Positions 6,840 through 15,505 of a DNA stretch of 26,042 nucleotides are shown one piece after another. The notes beneath the pieces are model-generated. The model was not told the origin of the DNA. It searched no databases and saw only the letters and a list, made by a program, of their open reading frames with translations. The DNA is taken from positions 1-26,042 of the forward strand of contig CAWKEY010000049.1 of assembly GCA_963848675.1 (NCBI GenBank). Reading direction: 5' to 3'. Made by a program: the position numbers and the translations under genes. This DNA comes from CAWKEY01 sp963848675 (GTDB taxonomy: Bacteria > Pseudomonadota > Gammaproteobacteria > Methylococcales > Methylomonadaceae). Within the stretch, counting starts at the first letter, position 1; every line of letters starts with the position of its first letter.

Positions 6840-7834
6840 TTAATTTAATATCGATGTACCCTTGATCTGCACATAAACCGACATGCCGAGTTGCAAACCC
6901 AGCAACAGCGCCGATTTTCGGGTGATGTGTGCCAGTACCGCCTGGTTGCCGATCTGTATTCGTACCACAGTCTGGTTGTCGCGACCATCAGCTATGCCGG
7001 TGATGGTCGCGGACAGCACATTGAGAATGCTGGTGGCAGTCGGCGCTTCAAGCGCGATGCTGACATCTCGGGCATAAATCTGCACACGCAATGGGGGTGC
7101 CGATCTCGGCATCGACCGCCGGTAGGCTGAGTGAGCCGCCGGCGAAGGCGACTCGGCTCAGATGATAATCGGCTTCATGTTCGGCGACGGTCGTCTGCCA
7201 AACCGTGGCGGCCTCCCTGTCTTGCGCCAGCGGCACGTCGAGACGGCTTTGCGTTTCCGATAGCGACCCCGAAGCCAGTGCCCGACCGTCTTCCAGAATC
7301 ACCAGAGTGTCGGCCAGTTGTGCAACTTCCTGCTGAGAGTGGGTGACATACAGCACCGGAATGTCCAGTTGCTGATGCAGGCGACTTAAAAAAGGCAGGA
7401 TTTCCTGTTTGCGCTTGAAATCCAGGGACGCCAGCGGCTCGTCCATCAGCAGGATTTCCGGATTCAGCGCCAGCGCGCGGGCGATGGCGACCCGCTGACG
7501 TTCTCCGCCGGACAAGTGCTCCGGCATCCGTTCCATTAAGTGACCGATGCCCAGTAATTCAAGGGTGTGCTCCAGTTTTACCATGCCCGAATTTTGCTTA
7601 ATCCGCTTCAAGCCATAATGCAGGTTATCCCGCACCGTCAAATGTGGAAACAAATTGGCTTCCTGAAATACATAGCCCAGCGACCGTTTATGCGTGGGCA
7701 GAAACAGGTTGCGCTCACTGTCCTGCCAAATATTGCCGTTGATTTTCAGAAAATCCTGCGGTGCATGTTGCAATCCGGCGATGCAGCGCAACAGTGTGGT
7801 TTTTCCGGAGCCGGAATGGCCGAACAACACGGTA
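6840..7834 (-). pseudogene. modC: Broken molybdate ABC transporter ATPase gene
   Basis: The frame holds ModC motifs: Walker A GHSGSGKTT (the usual proline is histidine), Q-loop FQEANLFPHLTVRDNL, signature LSGGERQRVAIARAL, Walker B ILLMDEPLASLD, switch histidine in YVTHSQQEV, and a C-terminal TOBE/Mop domain (NQTVVRIQIGNQAVLAHITRK, reading to GTSILN). Two defects are visible. The first roughly 30-35 residues and start codon are missing, because a deletion joins this gene to modB. Near 7090-7095 there is a G5 tract (plus strand); one base too many there shifts the frame from DAEIGTP into a premature end, while the next frame continues LRVQIYARDVSIALEAP. The normal product would power molybdate uptake at the inner membrane. 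As it stands no functional ATPase is expected. Confidence 0.88.
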
Positions 7835-8245
7835 GAAAAAAGTATCCAAAGGGCTGGCGCGCAAGGTCGCTGCGGCTTCCAAAGGCTGCTCGCCGATCAT
7901 GGCGAAAGCGGTTTGTAGGGGTTGCACTACAAATGGCAACGAATACAGCATCGAGGCGATCACCAATCCGGCAAAGGTAAACGGCAATGTGCCCAAACCC
8001 AGCCAGCTGGTGAATTTGCCGATCACCCCGGCCGGCCCCATCAGCACCAGCAGATAGAAGCCCAATACCGTCGGCGGCAGCACCAGCGGCAGTGCGACGA
8101 CGGCATTGATGATGCCTTTCCAGCCGGAACGAGTCCGGGCCAGCCACCACGCCAGCGGGGTGCCGAGCAGCAACATCAATGAGGTGGCGATGCCGGCCAC
8201 TTTGAATGTTAAAAGCAGTGTGTCGGGGTCGGCAGGGGTTAGCAT
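7822..8245 (-). pseudogene. modB: 3'-truncated molybdate ABC permease gene
   Basis: About 140 residues of ModB remain, from MLTPADPDTLLLTFKVAG through several membrane helices to the EAA loop (EAAATLRASPLDTFF) and YRVV. Then the sequence switches into the modC Walker A region in another frame. Family members are about 225-230 residues, so roughly the last 85-90, including the final helices, are gone. The frame runs on out of register to 7715 as nonsense. The start ATG at 8245 follows the modA stop by 11 bases, consistent with an operon. The junction at about 7822-7834 falls where both genes would be expected to read close to CGTGTTGTT, suggesting deletion between short direct repeats. Confidence 0.87.
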
Positions 8246-8256
8246 AAAGGCACCGG

Positions 8257-8740
8257 TTAATGTGTGGGCAAACCGTAGCCGTATTTCTCGATAATCGCCA
8301 TTGCCGCCGCTCCGTAAGGGGCGAGTTTGGGATCGGCCAAGGCCAGATGTTTAAAGCCGCCGGGTGGTCAGGATTTTTCCCTGATCGTCGACATAGCCCG
8401 GTGCAGCCGACCACAGCACCAGCTTGCCCAGTGCGTAGGTAAAGCGAGTGCCGGTTACAGCAATGCCGGCTTGTTCCAGCTTGAGCGGTTTTTCGTCATC
8501 TGCGGACAAGAACACTTCAAACGGTGCGCCGTTTTCCATTTGCGAGACGAATTTACCGGATGAGCCGAACGATAAGTTAGCGCTGTGGCCGGTAGCCTTT
8601 TCAAATTCGGCGGCGATTTCCGTCATCGGTTTGCTGAAATTGGAGGCGACCGCGACCAGGACGGTCGCGGCACCGCTTGCTTGGCCGAATAGCATTAACG
8701 CTAAGGCTACGATAGTGCGGGAAAAGGTGGTTTTTAACAT
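8257..8740 (-). pseudogene. modA: Broken molybdate-binding periplasmic protein gene
   Basis: The gene starts with a signal peptide (MLKTTFSRTIVALALMLFGQ, then ASGAA) and the ModA N-terminus VLVAVASNFSKPM, with NLSFGSSGKFVSQMENGAPF and FLSADDEKP, which form part of the oxyanion site. After DDQGKILTT the frame breaks near 8352-8362: an extra C turns the expected GFKHL into a short dead end. In the shifted frame FKHLALADPKLAPYGAAA continues and then jumps to AIIEKYGYGLPTH and a stop at 8257. That last piece matches the normal ModA C-terminus, so roughly 80-90 residues between them are deleted (usual length about 250; about 160 remain). GGAGA seven bases before the ATG supports the start. Gene loss is inferred because the deletion removes much of the second lobe. 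Confidence 0.87.
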
Positions 8741-8782
8741 GAGCTATCTCCAAAAATGAGGGAAAGAAGGCTGGCAAATACC

Positions 8783-10282
8783 TTAAAATCTAAGCATGCT
8801 TTGCACATAAAAATAATCGACATCCTGGCTGTCCGGGGCTTTTGGCGCATTCTTGGCGAATTCCCCCTTAAACAAATGCGTCCAGCCGGTTTCAAGATTC
8901 AGACTGCTGTTAACATCCCAGCGTGTCGATAATTCCAGCTGTTGGCCGATGAAATTGCCGGTGTTGCCGGTTGTGTCGCGTAAATTGGCAGTAGTCCAGG
9001 AATCTTTGTCTTCCGCCAGCCAGAAAAAACGGTGGCTTAAAAAAGCTTGTACGTCGGAACGCGGATTAATGCCGATCCGGTAACCGGGTGTGTTGATATT
9101 GCTGCGGGCAAAAGCGCCATAAATCCCGGTGGGGCCGTATTCGAAACGCCGAGCACCGTACAAGGTATCGAAGCGCTGGTCTTTGCCGTCGTTCGGGTCT
9201 TTATCGCCGCTGGCGTAGTCGTATTCCACGGCAAAACGCGGCTTCCAGGGCATGTCGAAGGTATAGCCGACATCGACATGCTGATACCAGGCCTGATGTT
9301 GTAAATCCTTGGCCGCTGTCTTGCTTGCGCGCACTGTGCCCAGCTGGCCGATGGCTTCCAGCTGAAAGTCGAATTCAGCTTTAGCAGGTTTGATGTATAA
9401 ACGCATGCCGGGCGTGAAATAGCGGCGATTGCTGGTTGGATTGCGGTCGCGATCGCCTTCATCGAGGTGGTACAAATACAGTTCGGCGTTAATGCCCCAG
9501 GCGATGTCATATTTTTCCAGAAAACTGCCGGAGAACCAGGTTTGGTATTCAGGTTCGTCCCAACTGTGGAATCCATCAAGAAGTTGATCTGAATTATTCG
9601 GATAGCGGCCGACCGGCATGGTCACAAAGGCATTGAATTGCCAGTTGTTGTAATCCAGTAGGCGGAACCGAATACCGTCGAAACTATTGATGGTATTGCG
9701 GAACACGTTGCGGGCTATCAAGCGGCGGCTGCCGAAATTCAGGGTTTGCCGGCCGGCAATCACTTCGGCGCCCAAACCGCTGTATAACACATTCTGATCG
9801 GCCCAAGCCAGATAGCCCTGGATAAAGTCGGCTTCGTCGACATGAGTGTTGTTGATGCCGGAGCCTTTATCGGCGCCGAATTGCCGGGCATCCATAAACT
9901 CGGCACCGGCACGTAAATGATTAAAGCGCGCTTCCAGAAACACATCCGTTTGCAGCGGAATTTGTTGATCGCCACCTTTGCTGTTAGCTTTGTAACTGCC
10001 GTTCAGGGTCTCGTAGCGGGTACGCTGTTCCAGCGACATTGACAGCCATTTGGGCAAACCCAGTACGTCATGCAGATTCCACACCGGTTTTTCGTATTTA
10101 TCGGATCCCAGCAAGGCATCGGGCATTTGACTGGAGAAGGTGGCAAACGGCGGTTTGCTGTAGCTTTTCTTTTCCGCTGCCTGAATAGTATCGCTGCTCG
10201 CCATACAACAGCCGCTGGCCAGAATAGCACTGATGGTGTTGTGTAGCGATGATTTGGGGAAACGCGTTTTTCGTGTGGCCAT
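8783..10282 (-). CDS. Alginate-export-family outer-membrane porin
   Basis: The 499-residue protein has a signal peptide (about 1-36, ending IQAA) and reads as a beta barrel throughout: alternating aromatic and charged strands, many Tyr-Trp pairs, and a terminal phenylalanine (QSMLRF) as in outer-membrane proteins. Segments such as RTRYETLNG, AGAEFMDARQF and VIAGRQTLNFGSRRLIARN fit the Alginate_exp family (PF13372), whose members are 18-strand anion channels. It is the first gene of the leftward molybdate set, and the ModE operator lies about 115 bases upstream of its start. Transport of molybdate or another oxyanion across the outer membrane is a reasonable guess; alginate itself has no support here, as no alginate genes are near. 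Confidence 0.8.
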   Translation of the reverse strand: MATRKTRFPKSSLHNTISAILASGCCMASSDTIQAAEKKSYSKPPFATFSSQMPDALLGSDKYEKPVWNLHDVLGLPKWLSMSLEQRTRYETLNGSYKANSKGGDQQIPLQTDVFLEARFNHLRAGAEFMDARQFGADKGSGINNTHVDEADFIQGYLAWADQNVLYSGLGAEVIAGRQTLNFGSRRLIARNVFRNTINSFDGIRFRLLDYNNWQFNAFVTMPVGRYPNNSDQLLDGFHSWDEPEYQTWFSGSFLEKYDIAWGINAELYLYHLDEGDRDRNPTSNRRYFTPGMRLYIKPAKAEFDFQLEAIGQLGTVRASKTAAKDLQHQAWYQHVDVGYTFDMPWKPRFAVEYDYASGDKDPNDGKDQRFDTLYGARRFEYGPTGIYGAFARSNINTPGYRIGINPRSDVQAFLSHRFFWLAEDKDSWTTANLRDTTGNTGNFIGQQLELSTRWDVNSSLNLETGWTHLFKGEFAKNAPKAPDSQDVDYFYVQSMLRF

Positions 10283-10396
10283 GGATCACCTATAATCGGT
10301 TGTAATACGCTGCATGTGCAGTAGTGTCATAACGGCTAAATTAATCGGGCTCAATCTTATGATTCAGCGAATCTAAGCAACGGTTGCAGTTTACTT

Positions 10397-10424
10397 TTCG
10401 TTATGTATAAAAGTAAATAACGAA
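10397..10424. promoter_or_regulatory. ModE operator between porin-modABC-mop and modE
   Basis: TTCGTTATGTA and TAAATAACGAA are two 11-bp half sites separated by six bases (TAAAAG). The E. coli ModE consensus is two inverted 11-bp halves, (A)TCGxTATATA and TATATAACGA(T), with the same six-base gap and 28-bp total length. The site lies 115 bases upstream of the porin start and 73 bases upstream of modE, so molybdate-loaded ModE could repress both directions. Confidence 0.82.
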
Positions 10425-10497
10425 TTGGGAAATAATTTGTTTCTGTTCCTGGCATAACAACCGAGCTTTCATCGAAACGCACAAGGTGAGATCAGCA

Positions 10498-11322
10498 ATG
10501 TCTGAAACTGAAAACAACAACACTTCCGTAACGCCGTGGTTGGAGGGCGAATTGCGCTTGGCTGGCATGCTGGATAAGCGGATGATTGCTTTGTTGAAGG
10601 CGGTGGACGAAAGCGGCTCCATCAATCAGGCTGCTAAGCAAATGGGTTTAAGCTACAAAGGTGCCTGGCAAATGATAGAGCGAGCCAACAACCTGGCGCC
10701 CAAGGTGTTGATTGCCACCAGTACCGGCGGCAGTAAAGGTGGCGGCACCAGTTTGACTGCAGCTGGCCTGTCACTGTTGAAATTGTTTACCCGCTTGGAA
10801 CAGCAGCACCGGCAGTTTTTGCAGCAACTTAATCAGAGTTTGGCGGACGACGCCGATGTGATGCTGCTGTTGAAACGGCAAGTGATCAAAACCAGCGCCA
10901 GAAATCAGCTGTTCGGCAAAATCACCGCGATACGGCGCGGCGCAGTGAATGCAGAAGTGTTTGTAACGCTAAAAGGCGGCGAGCCAGTGGTGGTTAGCGT
11001 TACCCTGTCATCGCTCAGCAATCTTGGCGCCAGCATCGGCAGTGATGCGATATTGCTGATTAACGCGCCGGACATTGTCGTGGTTGCCGGTAACGACGAA
11101 CGCTATCGATTATCGGCACGTAATCGCCTGACCGGCACCGTGATTCGAGTTCAGCACGACGGCGTTGTTTCGGAAGTTATTATTAAGCTACCCAGCAGCG
11201 AAACCATTGCCGCCACTGTAACGCAAGTCAGCGCCGAGGCCTTGGCGCTTAAGTTCGGCAGTAACGTCTGCGCTGTGTTTAAAACCAATGCACCGGTTCT
11301 GGGGGTTATGTCAGCACTTTGA
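10498..11322 (+). CDS. modE: ModE, molybdate-responsive transcription regulator
   Basis: The 274-residue protein has an N-terminal winged helix (about 15-115) with the ModE signature SGSINQAAKQMGLSYKGAWQ and the glycine-rich GGSKGGGTSLTAAG wing. Two Mop domains follow (about 131-197 and 205-270), each opening SARNQ/SARNR. Family members dimerise, bind molybdate between the Mop domains and then bind operator DNA to repress molybdate-uptake genes. I chose the ATG at 10498 because AAGGTGAG lies seven bases upstream; a GTG at 10486 is in frame but overlaps that ribosome site. The gene is intact although the transporter it would control is destroyed, so it may still regulate the porin, the molbindin, itself or distant genes. 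Confidence 0.93.
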   Translation: MSETENNNTSVTPWLEGELRLAGMLDKRMIALLKAVDESGSINQAAKQMGLSYKGAWQMIERANNLAPKVLIATSTGGSKGGGTSLTAAGLSLLKLFTRLEQQHRQFLQQLNQSLADDADVMLLLKRQVIKTSARNQLFGKITAIRRGAVNAEVFVTLKGGEPVVVSVTLSSLSNLGASIGSDAILLINAPDIVVVAGNDERYRLSARNRLTGTVIRVQHDGVVSEVIIKLPSSETIAATVTQVSAEALALKFGSNVCAVFKTNAPVLGVMSAL

Positions 11323-11592
11323 CAATTAGGCTATCCCGCCGAATACCCGCAGGACAAACGCAATTGCAATGTTTTTGAGAGATTAATCAAGTTTTTCGGG
11401 TGTTTGGGTTTTGTACCCGATCCGTAGCCGGAAGCTGGGCAATCAATAAATCACTCGCTCACCTTAATGGACGACGCGATCAAAACTTGATAGGCGGTGA
11501 GCCTTGCTGAAGCACGGATTCTTTACAGCAACAGCCGATTAAAAATGATAGACTTTTGCACCGATTAATTTCATGGGTCGTTTTTGCAATAT

Positions 11593-13836
11593 ATGCTTGT
11601 ATTTAAAGAAAATTTTGAACAACAGCCGTTAAAGGATTTTACCGAGAAAGCCTATCTGGATTATTCCATGTATGTCATTCTCGACCGGGCCTTGCCGCAT
11701 ATTGCCGATGGTTTGAAGCCGGTGCAGCGGCGGATTGTTTTCGCCATGTCCGAACTGGGTCTGACCTCGGTTGCCAAGTACAAGAAGTCCGCCAGAACGG
11801 TCGGTGACGTGCTGGGTAAATACCATCCGCACGGTGATTCCGCCTGTTATGAAGCCATGGTGCTGATGGCGCAGGATTTTTCTTACCGTTATCCCTTGAT
11901 CGACGGCCAGGGCAACTGGGGCTCGCCGGATGACCCCAAGTCCTTCGCCGCCATGCGTTATACCGAATCACGCCTGACCGCGTATGCGCAAACTCTGTTA
12001 AGCGAACTGGGGCAGGGCACGGTGGAGTGGGGGGATAATTTTGACGGAACCCTGAAAGAGCCGGAACTGTTGCCGGCCAGACTGCCGAACGTGTTGCTTA
12101 ACGGCACCATGGGCATTGCCGTCGGCATGGCGACCGATATACCGCCGCATAATCTCAGGGAAGTCGCCAAGGCCTGCATTCAGCTGCTGGATGCGCCCGA
12201 CAGCACCCTGGAATCTCTCTTCAGCCACATCAAGGGCCCCGATTATCCGACCGATGCCGAAATTATTACCTCCGCCGAAGACATACAGAAAATGTATATC
12301 AGCGGTGGCGGCTCGATAAAAATGCGCGCCAAATATGAGCTTGAAGACGGCACCATCGTCATTACCGCGTTGCCGCATCAGGTCTCAGGGGCCAAATTGC
12401 TGGAGCAGATCGCCGCGCAAATGCTGGCGAAAAAACTGCCGATGATTGAAGACCTGCGCGATGAATCCGATCATGAAAATCCCACCCGCTTGCTGGTGAT
12501 ACCCAAGTCTAAACGCATTGATGTGGAGGCGGTGATGTCGCATCTGTTTGCGACCACCGATCTGGAAAAAAGCTATCGCGTCAATATGAACATGATCGGC
12601 CTGGACGGCCGGCCCAAGGTGAAAGGTCTGCGCGAAATTCTGGTGGAATGGCTGGCATTCCGCACCGAGACCGTCAGACGCCGCTTGCAGTACCGGCTGG
12701 ATAAAGTGCTGGCGCGCCTGCATATTCTTGAGGGCTTGCTGATTGCCTATCTGAATATCGATGAGGTCATCGCCATTATCCGCGCTGAGGATAATCCCAA
12801 ACCCGTGCTGATGGCGCGTTTTGCGCTGACCGATCTTCAGGCGGAAGCCATACTGGAATTGAAGCTGCGGCATCTGGCCAAGCTGGAAGAAATGAAAATC
12901 CGCGGCGAACAGGATGAGCTGGAACAAGAGCGCGCCGCGCTGGAAAAAACCCTGGGTTCCCCGCGCCTGTTAAACCGGCTGATCAGAAAAGAACTCGAAC
13001 GCGATGCCGAGAAATACGGCGATGATCGCCGCTCACCTTTGGTCGCCAGAGAAGCAGCCCAGGCGCTGGATACCACCGAGCTGATTTCCAATGAACCGCT
13101 CACCGTCGTGCTGTCGCAAAAAGGCTGGATCAGAGCCGCAAAAGGCTATGACATTGATGTAAACAGTCTCAGTTACCGTGCCGGCGATAGTTTTCTGGAT
13201 GCAGTCAAAACAAGAACCACGCAGCCGGTTTATATACTGGATTCCACCGGCCGCGCCTACAGCACATCGTCTCATGATCTGCCCTCGGCCAGAACGCAGG
13301 GCGAACCCTTGACCGGACGCCTTAATCCACCGGCGGGCGCCTTATTTTGCCATTTGCTGGCCGGCAGCCCGGATGACTGGATCGTGCTGGCCAGTGATGC
13401 TGGCTACGGCTTCCGGGTTCAGTTAAAAGAACTGTTGAGTAAAAACAAAGCCGGCAAGGTGATGATCACGCTGCCCGAGGGCGCAAAAGTGCTCAAGCCT
13501 GCGCCCCTGCAAAGCGAATCTGATTTGCTTGCCGTCGTGACTTTGCAAGGCCGGCTGCTGATTTTTCCGGTAACCGAACTACCCGAGCTGGCAAAAGGCA
13601 AAGGCAATAAACTGATTCAGATTCCAGGGGCTGATCTGGCGGCGCGCAAGGATTATGTGGTGGCGGTTACCGCAATACCGGAAAACGGCCACCTCAAAGT
13701 GTTGTCCGGCAAACGCTTCTTAACCCTGAAAGCCGCCGATATCGCACATTATTCCGGCAATCGGGCCAACCGCGGCAGCGCCTTGCCCCGGGGCTTTCAA
13801 CGGGTTGAAGGCTTGGAATCTGAATTTGGCAACTAA
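11593..13836 (+). CDS. parC: DNA topoisomerase IV subunit A
   Basis: The 747-residue protein matches ParC in length and order: FTEKAYLDYSMYVILDRALP near the start, the quinolone-resistance region HPHGDSACYEAM, catalytic tyrosine Y123 in AAMRYTESRLT, a long coiled-coil segment (about 355-480), and a C-terminal domain with blades such as SQKGWIRAAKGYDI and SDAGYGFRVQ. With ParE it decatenates daughter chromosomes by double-strand passage. Residues equivalent to E. coli S80 and E84 are serine and glutamate (S83, E87), the quinolone-sensitive state. The C-terminal domain is of ParC rather than GyrA type, as no GQRGGKG box is visible. The ATG at 11593 is preferred; an in-frame TTG lies at 11584. 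No clear ribosome site was seen. It stands alone, without parE nearby. Confidence 0.95.
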   Translation: MLVFKENFEQQPLKDFTEKAYLDYSMYVILDRALPHIADGLKPVQRRIVFAMSELGLTSVAKYKKSARTVGDVLGKYHPHGDSACYEAMVLMAQDFSYRYPLIDGQGNWGSPDDPKSFAAMRYTESRLTAYAQTLLSELGQGTVEWGDNFDGTLKEPELLPARLPNVLLNGTMGIAVGMATDIPPHNLREVAKACIQLLDAPDSTLESLFSHIKGPDYPTDAEIITSAEDIQKMYISGGGSIKMRAKYELEDGTIVITALPHQVSGAKLLEQIAAQMLAKKLPMIEDLRDESDHENPTRLLVIPKSKRIDVEAVMSHLFATTDLEKSYRVNMNMIGLDGRPKVKGLREILVEWLAFRTETVRRRLQYRLDKVLARLHILEGLLIAYLNIDEVIAIIRAEDNPKPVLMARFALTDLQAEAILELKLRHLAKLEEMKIRGEQDELEQERAALEKTLGSPRLLNRLIRKELERDAEKYGDDRRSPLVAREAAQALDTTELISNEPLTVVLSQKGWIRAAKGYDIDVNSLSYRAGDSFLDAVKTRTTQPVYILDSTGRAYSTSSHDLPSARTQGEPLTGRLNPPAGALFCHLLAGSPDDWIVLASDAGYGFRVQLKELLSKNKAGKVMITLPEGAKVLKPAPLQSESDLLAVVTLQGRLLIFPVTELPELAKGKGNKLIQIPGADLAARKDYVVAVTAIPENGHLKVLSGKRFLTLKAADIAHYSGNRANRGSALPRGFQRVEGLESEFGN

Positions 13837-13956
13837 GCCGAAAATACCGGTGGGGGCAACGCTGTTCCGGCAGTTCCGGGTTTGCGTGTAGCGAGCGTAC
13901 AGTGCGCCAACTCCCAGAGGGTCGCGCCGAAGCCTGTAGCGCAGAATAGAGCCTTG

Positions 13957-14763
13957 CTAAGCCGCCGGTTTAGAGGGCCGGTCCAGCAAATTGACCCGGA
14001 CTTCCATGCTGTTCAATACACAGCCTCCACCAAACTGATGAAATATCGACACATCAGCCGCGTCGCGCCCGAAAGCAATAATCACCCGGCCGCCACGCAG
14101 ATCGCGTTGAGTGGGATCGAAGGTATACCAGCGGCCGCCTATATAGGCCTCAAACCAGGCGTGCAGATCCATGGGTTCAAGCTGATACAAATAACCTACT
14201 ACCAGCCGCGCAGGAATACTGATGCTCCGGCACAAGGTGATGGCCAATTGGGCAAGGTCACGACATACCCCATAGCCGCGGTTATTAACCTCAATCGCCG
14301 ATAAGGGAGAGTCGCTGGAACCGGGAATGTACTGGATGGAGCGGCGAACCCAGTCATCAATTTCGCTGACTTGATCGTAACCCGGCAGCGCCTCGGCCAC
14401 TATCTCTCTGGCAAGATCGCCAAACCGGTCGGATTCGCAATAACGGCTCGGTAACAGATACGGCAGAATCGGGTCAGGGAGATTCTGGATTTCAACAAAA
14501 TAAGCCCCCGGTTCCGTATCAATATAATCAGCCGTGATAACCTCCGCCGAGGTATGAACCATAAATTCTCCAGGAGGCGCAACCAGACGTTGGCACAAAT
14601 TGCCATAAGTGTCTTTGCTTTCGGTGATTTGTACGTAAGGCTCAACGGTATAGCTGGATTTTGTAAGCCTTTGTGCTGCGCCCCTCAATGGCCGCAGCAT
14701 TAAAATTAACGCTGTCGCGTCATCTATCTGGAAACGAAGATCACAACTGACCTGCAATTTCAT
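13957..14763 (-). CDS. Transglutaminase-like cysteine protease family protein
   Basis: From the ATG at 14763 the protein has 268 residues: an N-terminal beta domain (about 1-110, bacterial transglutaminase N-terminal type) and a transglutaminase-like core. The catalytic triad is visible as C167 (GYGVCRDLAQLAI), H201 (MDLHAWFEAYI) and D216 (WYTFDPTQ). Bacterial members are usually cytosolic peptidases or amidases of unknown substrate, and no signal peptide is present. The start at 14763 fits the family N-terminus and has a GGATG nearby; a longer form from 14838 would overlap the upstream ATPase gene by 29 bases. It follows that gene closely on the same strand, so the two are probably co-transcribed. 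Confidence 0.85.
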   Translation of the reverse strand: MKLQVSCDLRFQIDDATALILMLRPLRGAAQRLTKSSYTVEPYVQITESKDTYGNLCQRLVAPPGEFMVHTSAEVITADYIDTEPGAYFVEIQNLPDPILPYLLPSRYCESDRFGDLAREIVAEALPGYDQVSEIDDWVRRSIQYIPGSSDSPLSAIEVNNRGYGVCRDLAQLAITLCRSISIPARLVVGYLYQLEPMDLHAWFEAYIGGRWYTFDPTQRDLRGGRVIIAFGRDAADVSIFHQFGGGCVLNSMEVRVNLLDRPSKPAA

Positions 14764-14809
14764 AGCTGAGCATCCATGATTATGACGATGGGATTCATGC
14801 TTAAGGGGC

Positions 14810-15505
14810 TCAAAGACCCACCCATTGAATTTGTTCATAGGCGTGTCTTAGCCACATTTTGACACGTTGCCGCTCCAGTAAACCCAAGGGATTCAGGTTT
14901 TCAGTATCGGTGTTCGTTGCTGCCCAAAAACTGGAGTTGTTGCGATCAATTTTGGTCATTACCGGTGCATGCAGACGCTTTAATGTAATGACTTTGGCAT
15001 TCAACGCCAATGCACGGTCTTTAACGCCTGATGACTCTAAAATAGAAAAGCTATCGTCACGAATCTGGTTCTGCACGAGTACGTAATGTAAGCGCGAACC
15101 ATATTGATCGAGCAGCTTGTCGAGCAAGTCCACGCAATCTTTTCCGGAATCCATCACGTTCCAATAGGTTAGCGCAAACCCTAAATCTTCTGCCAATTCG
15201 AGCACGCCGGATTCGTCTATCCATTTTGCCAGCGGATAATGAGTTTGGGCAGCGAGATCGACCAGAATGCGATGTTCAGGATTTTCTGCGGCAGCCTCCA
15301 TGATGGTGTCCAGACTTTCGTAATTATCCACAATAGTTGGCGAGGCATAGTCTGTATAAAAACGCATCAAGGCACCATGTGAACGGTCGGTATCGAAACC
15401 GATAAAGGGTATCTTATTGCCTATCATGTATTGAGCCAGCACACGGGCTACGACCGATTTGCCTACGCCGCCTTTCTCGCCGCCGATAAGATGAATGGTA
15501 CTCAT
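14810..15505 (-). CDS. MinD/ParA-family P-loop ATPase
   Basis: The 231-residue protein starts MSTIHLIGGEKGGVGKS, a deviant Walker A box with the signature lysine (KGGVGKS, residues 11-17), followed by FDTDRS (about 37-42) and a hydrophobic strand with LVDLAAQ as the likely Walker B-like aspartate. Family members use ATP-driven dimerisation to position plasmids, chromosomes or protein clusters. No parB-like gene or centromere-like repeat is near, so classical partitioning is not supported. AGGAGA seven bases upstream of the ATG at 15505 fixes the start; a longer frame to 15568 has no such site. Some orphan proteins of this kind are annotated as cobyrinic-acid-synthase-like because of the same fold. 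Confidence 0.82.
   Translation of the reverse strand: MSTIHLIGGEKGGVGKSVVARVLAQYMIGNKIPFIGFDTDRSHGALMRFYTDYASPTIVDNYESLDTIMEAAAENPEHRILVDLAAQTHYPLAKWIDESGVLELAEDLGFALTYWNVMDSGKDCVDLLDKLLDQYGSRLHYVLVQNQIRDDSFSILESSGVKDRALALNAKVITLKRLHAPVMTKIDRNNSSFWAATNTDTENLNPLGLLERQRVKMWLRHAYEQIQWVGL

Noticed and set aside
7746..8414. A 222-residue leftward frame across modA and modB
   Set aside because: Arginine- and cysteine-rich, out of register with the recognisable ModA and ModB pieces; a product of GC-rich shadow reading.
12385..12927. A 180-residue leftward frame inside parC
   Set aside because: Shadow of the ParC reading frame; glutamine- and histidine-rich sequence without domain features.
14810..15505. 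A chromosome- or plasmid-partition locus
   Set aside because: The ATPase has the ParA fold but there is no ParB gene nor any parS-like palindrome cluster nearby.
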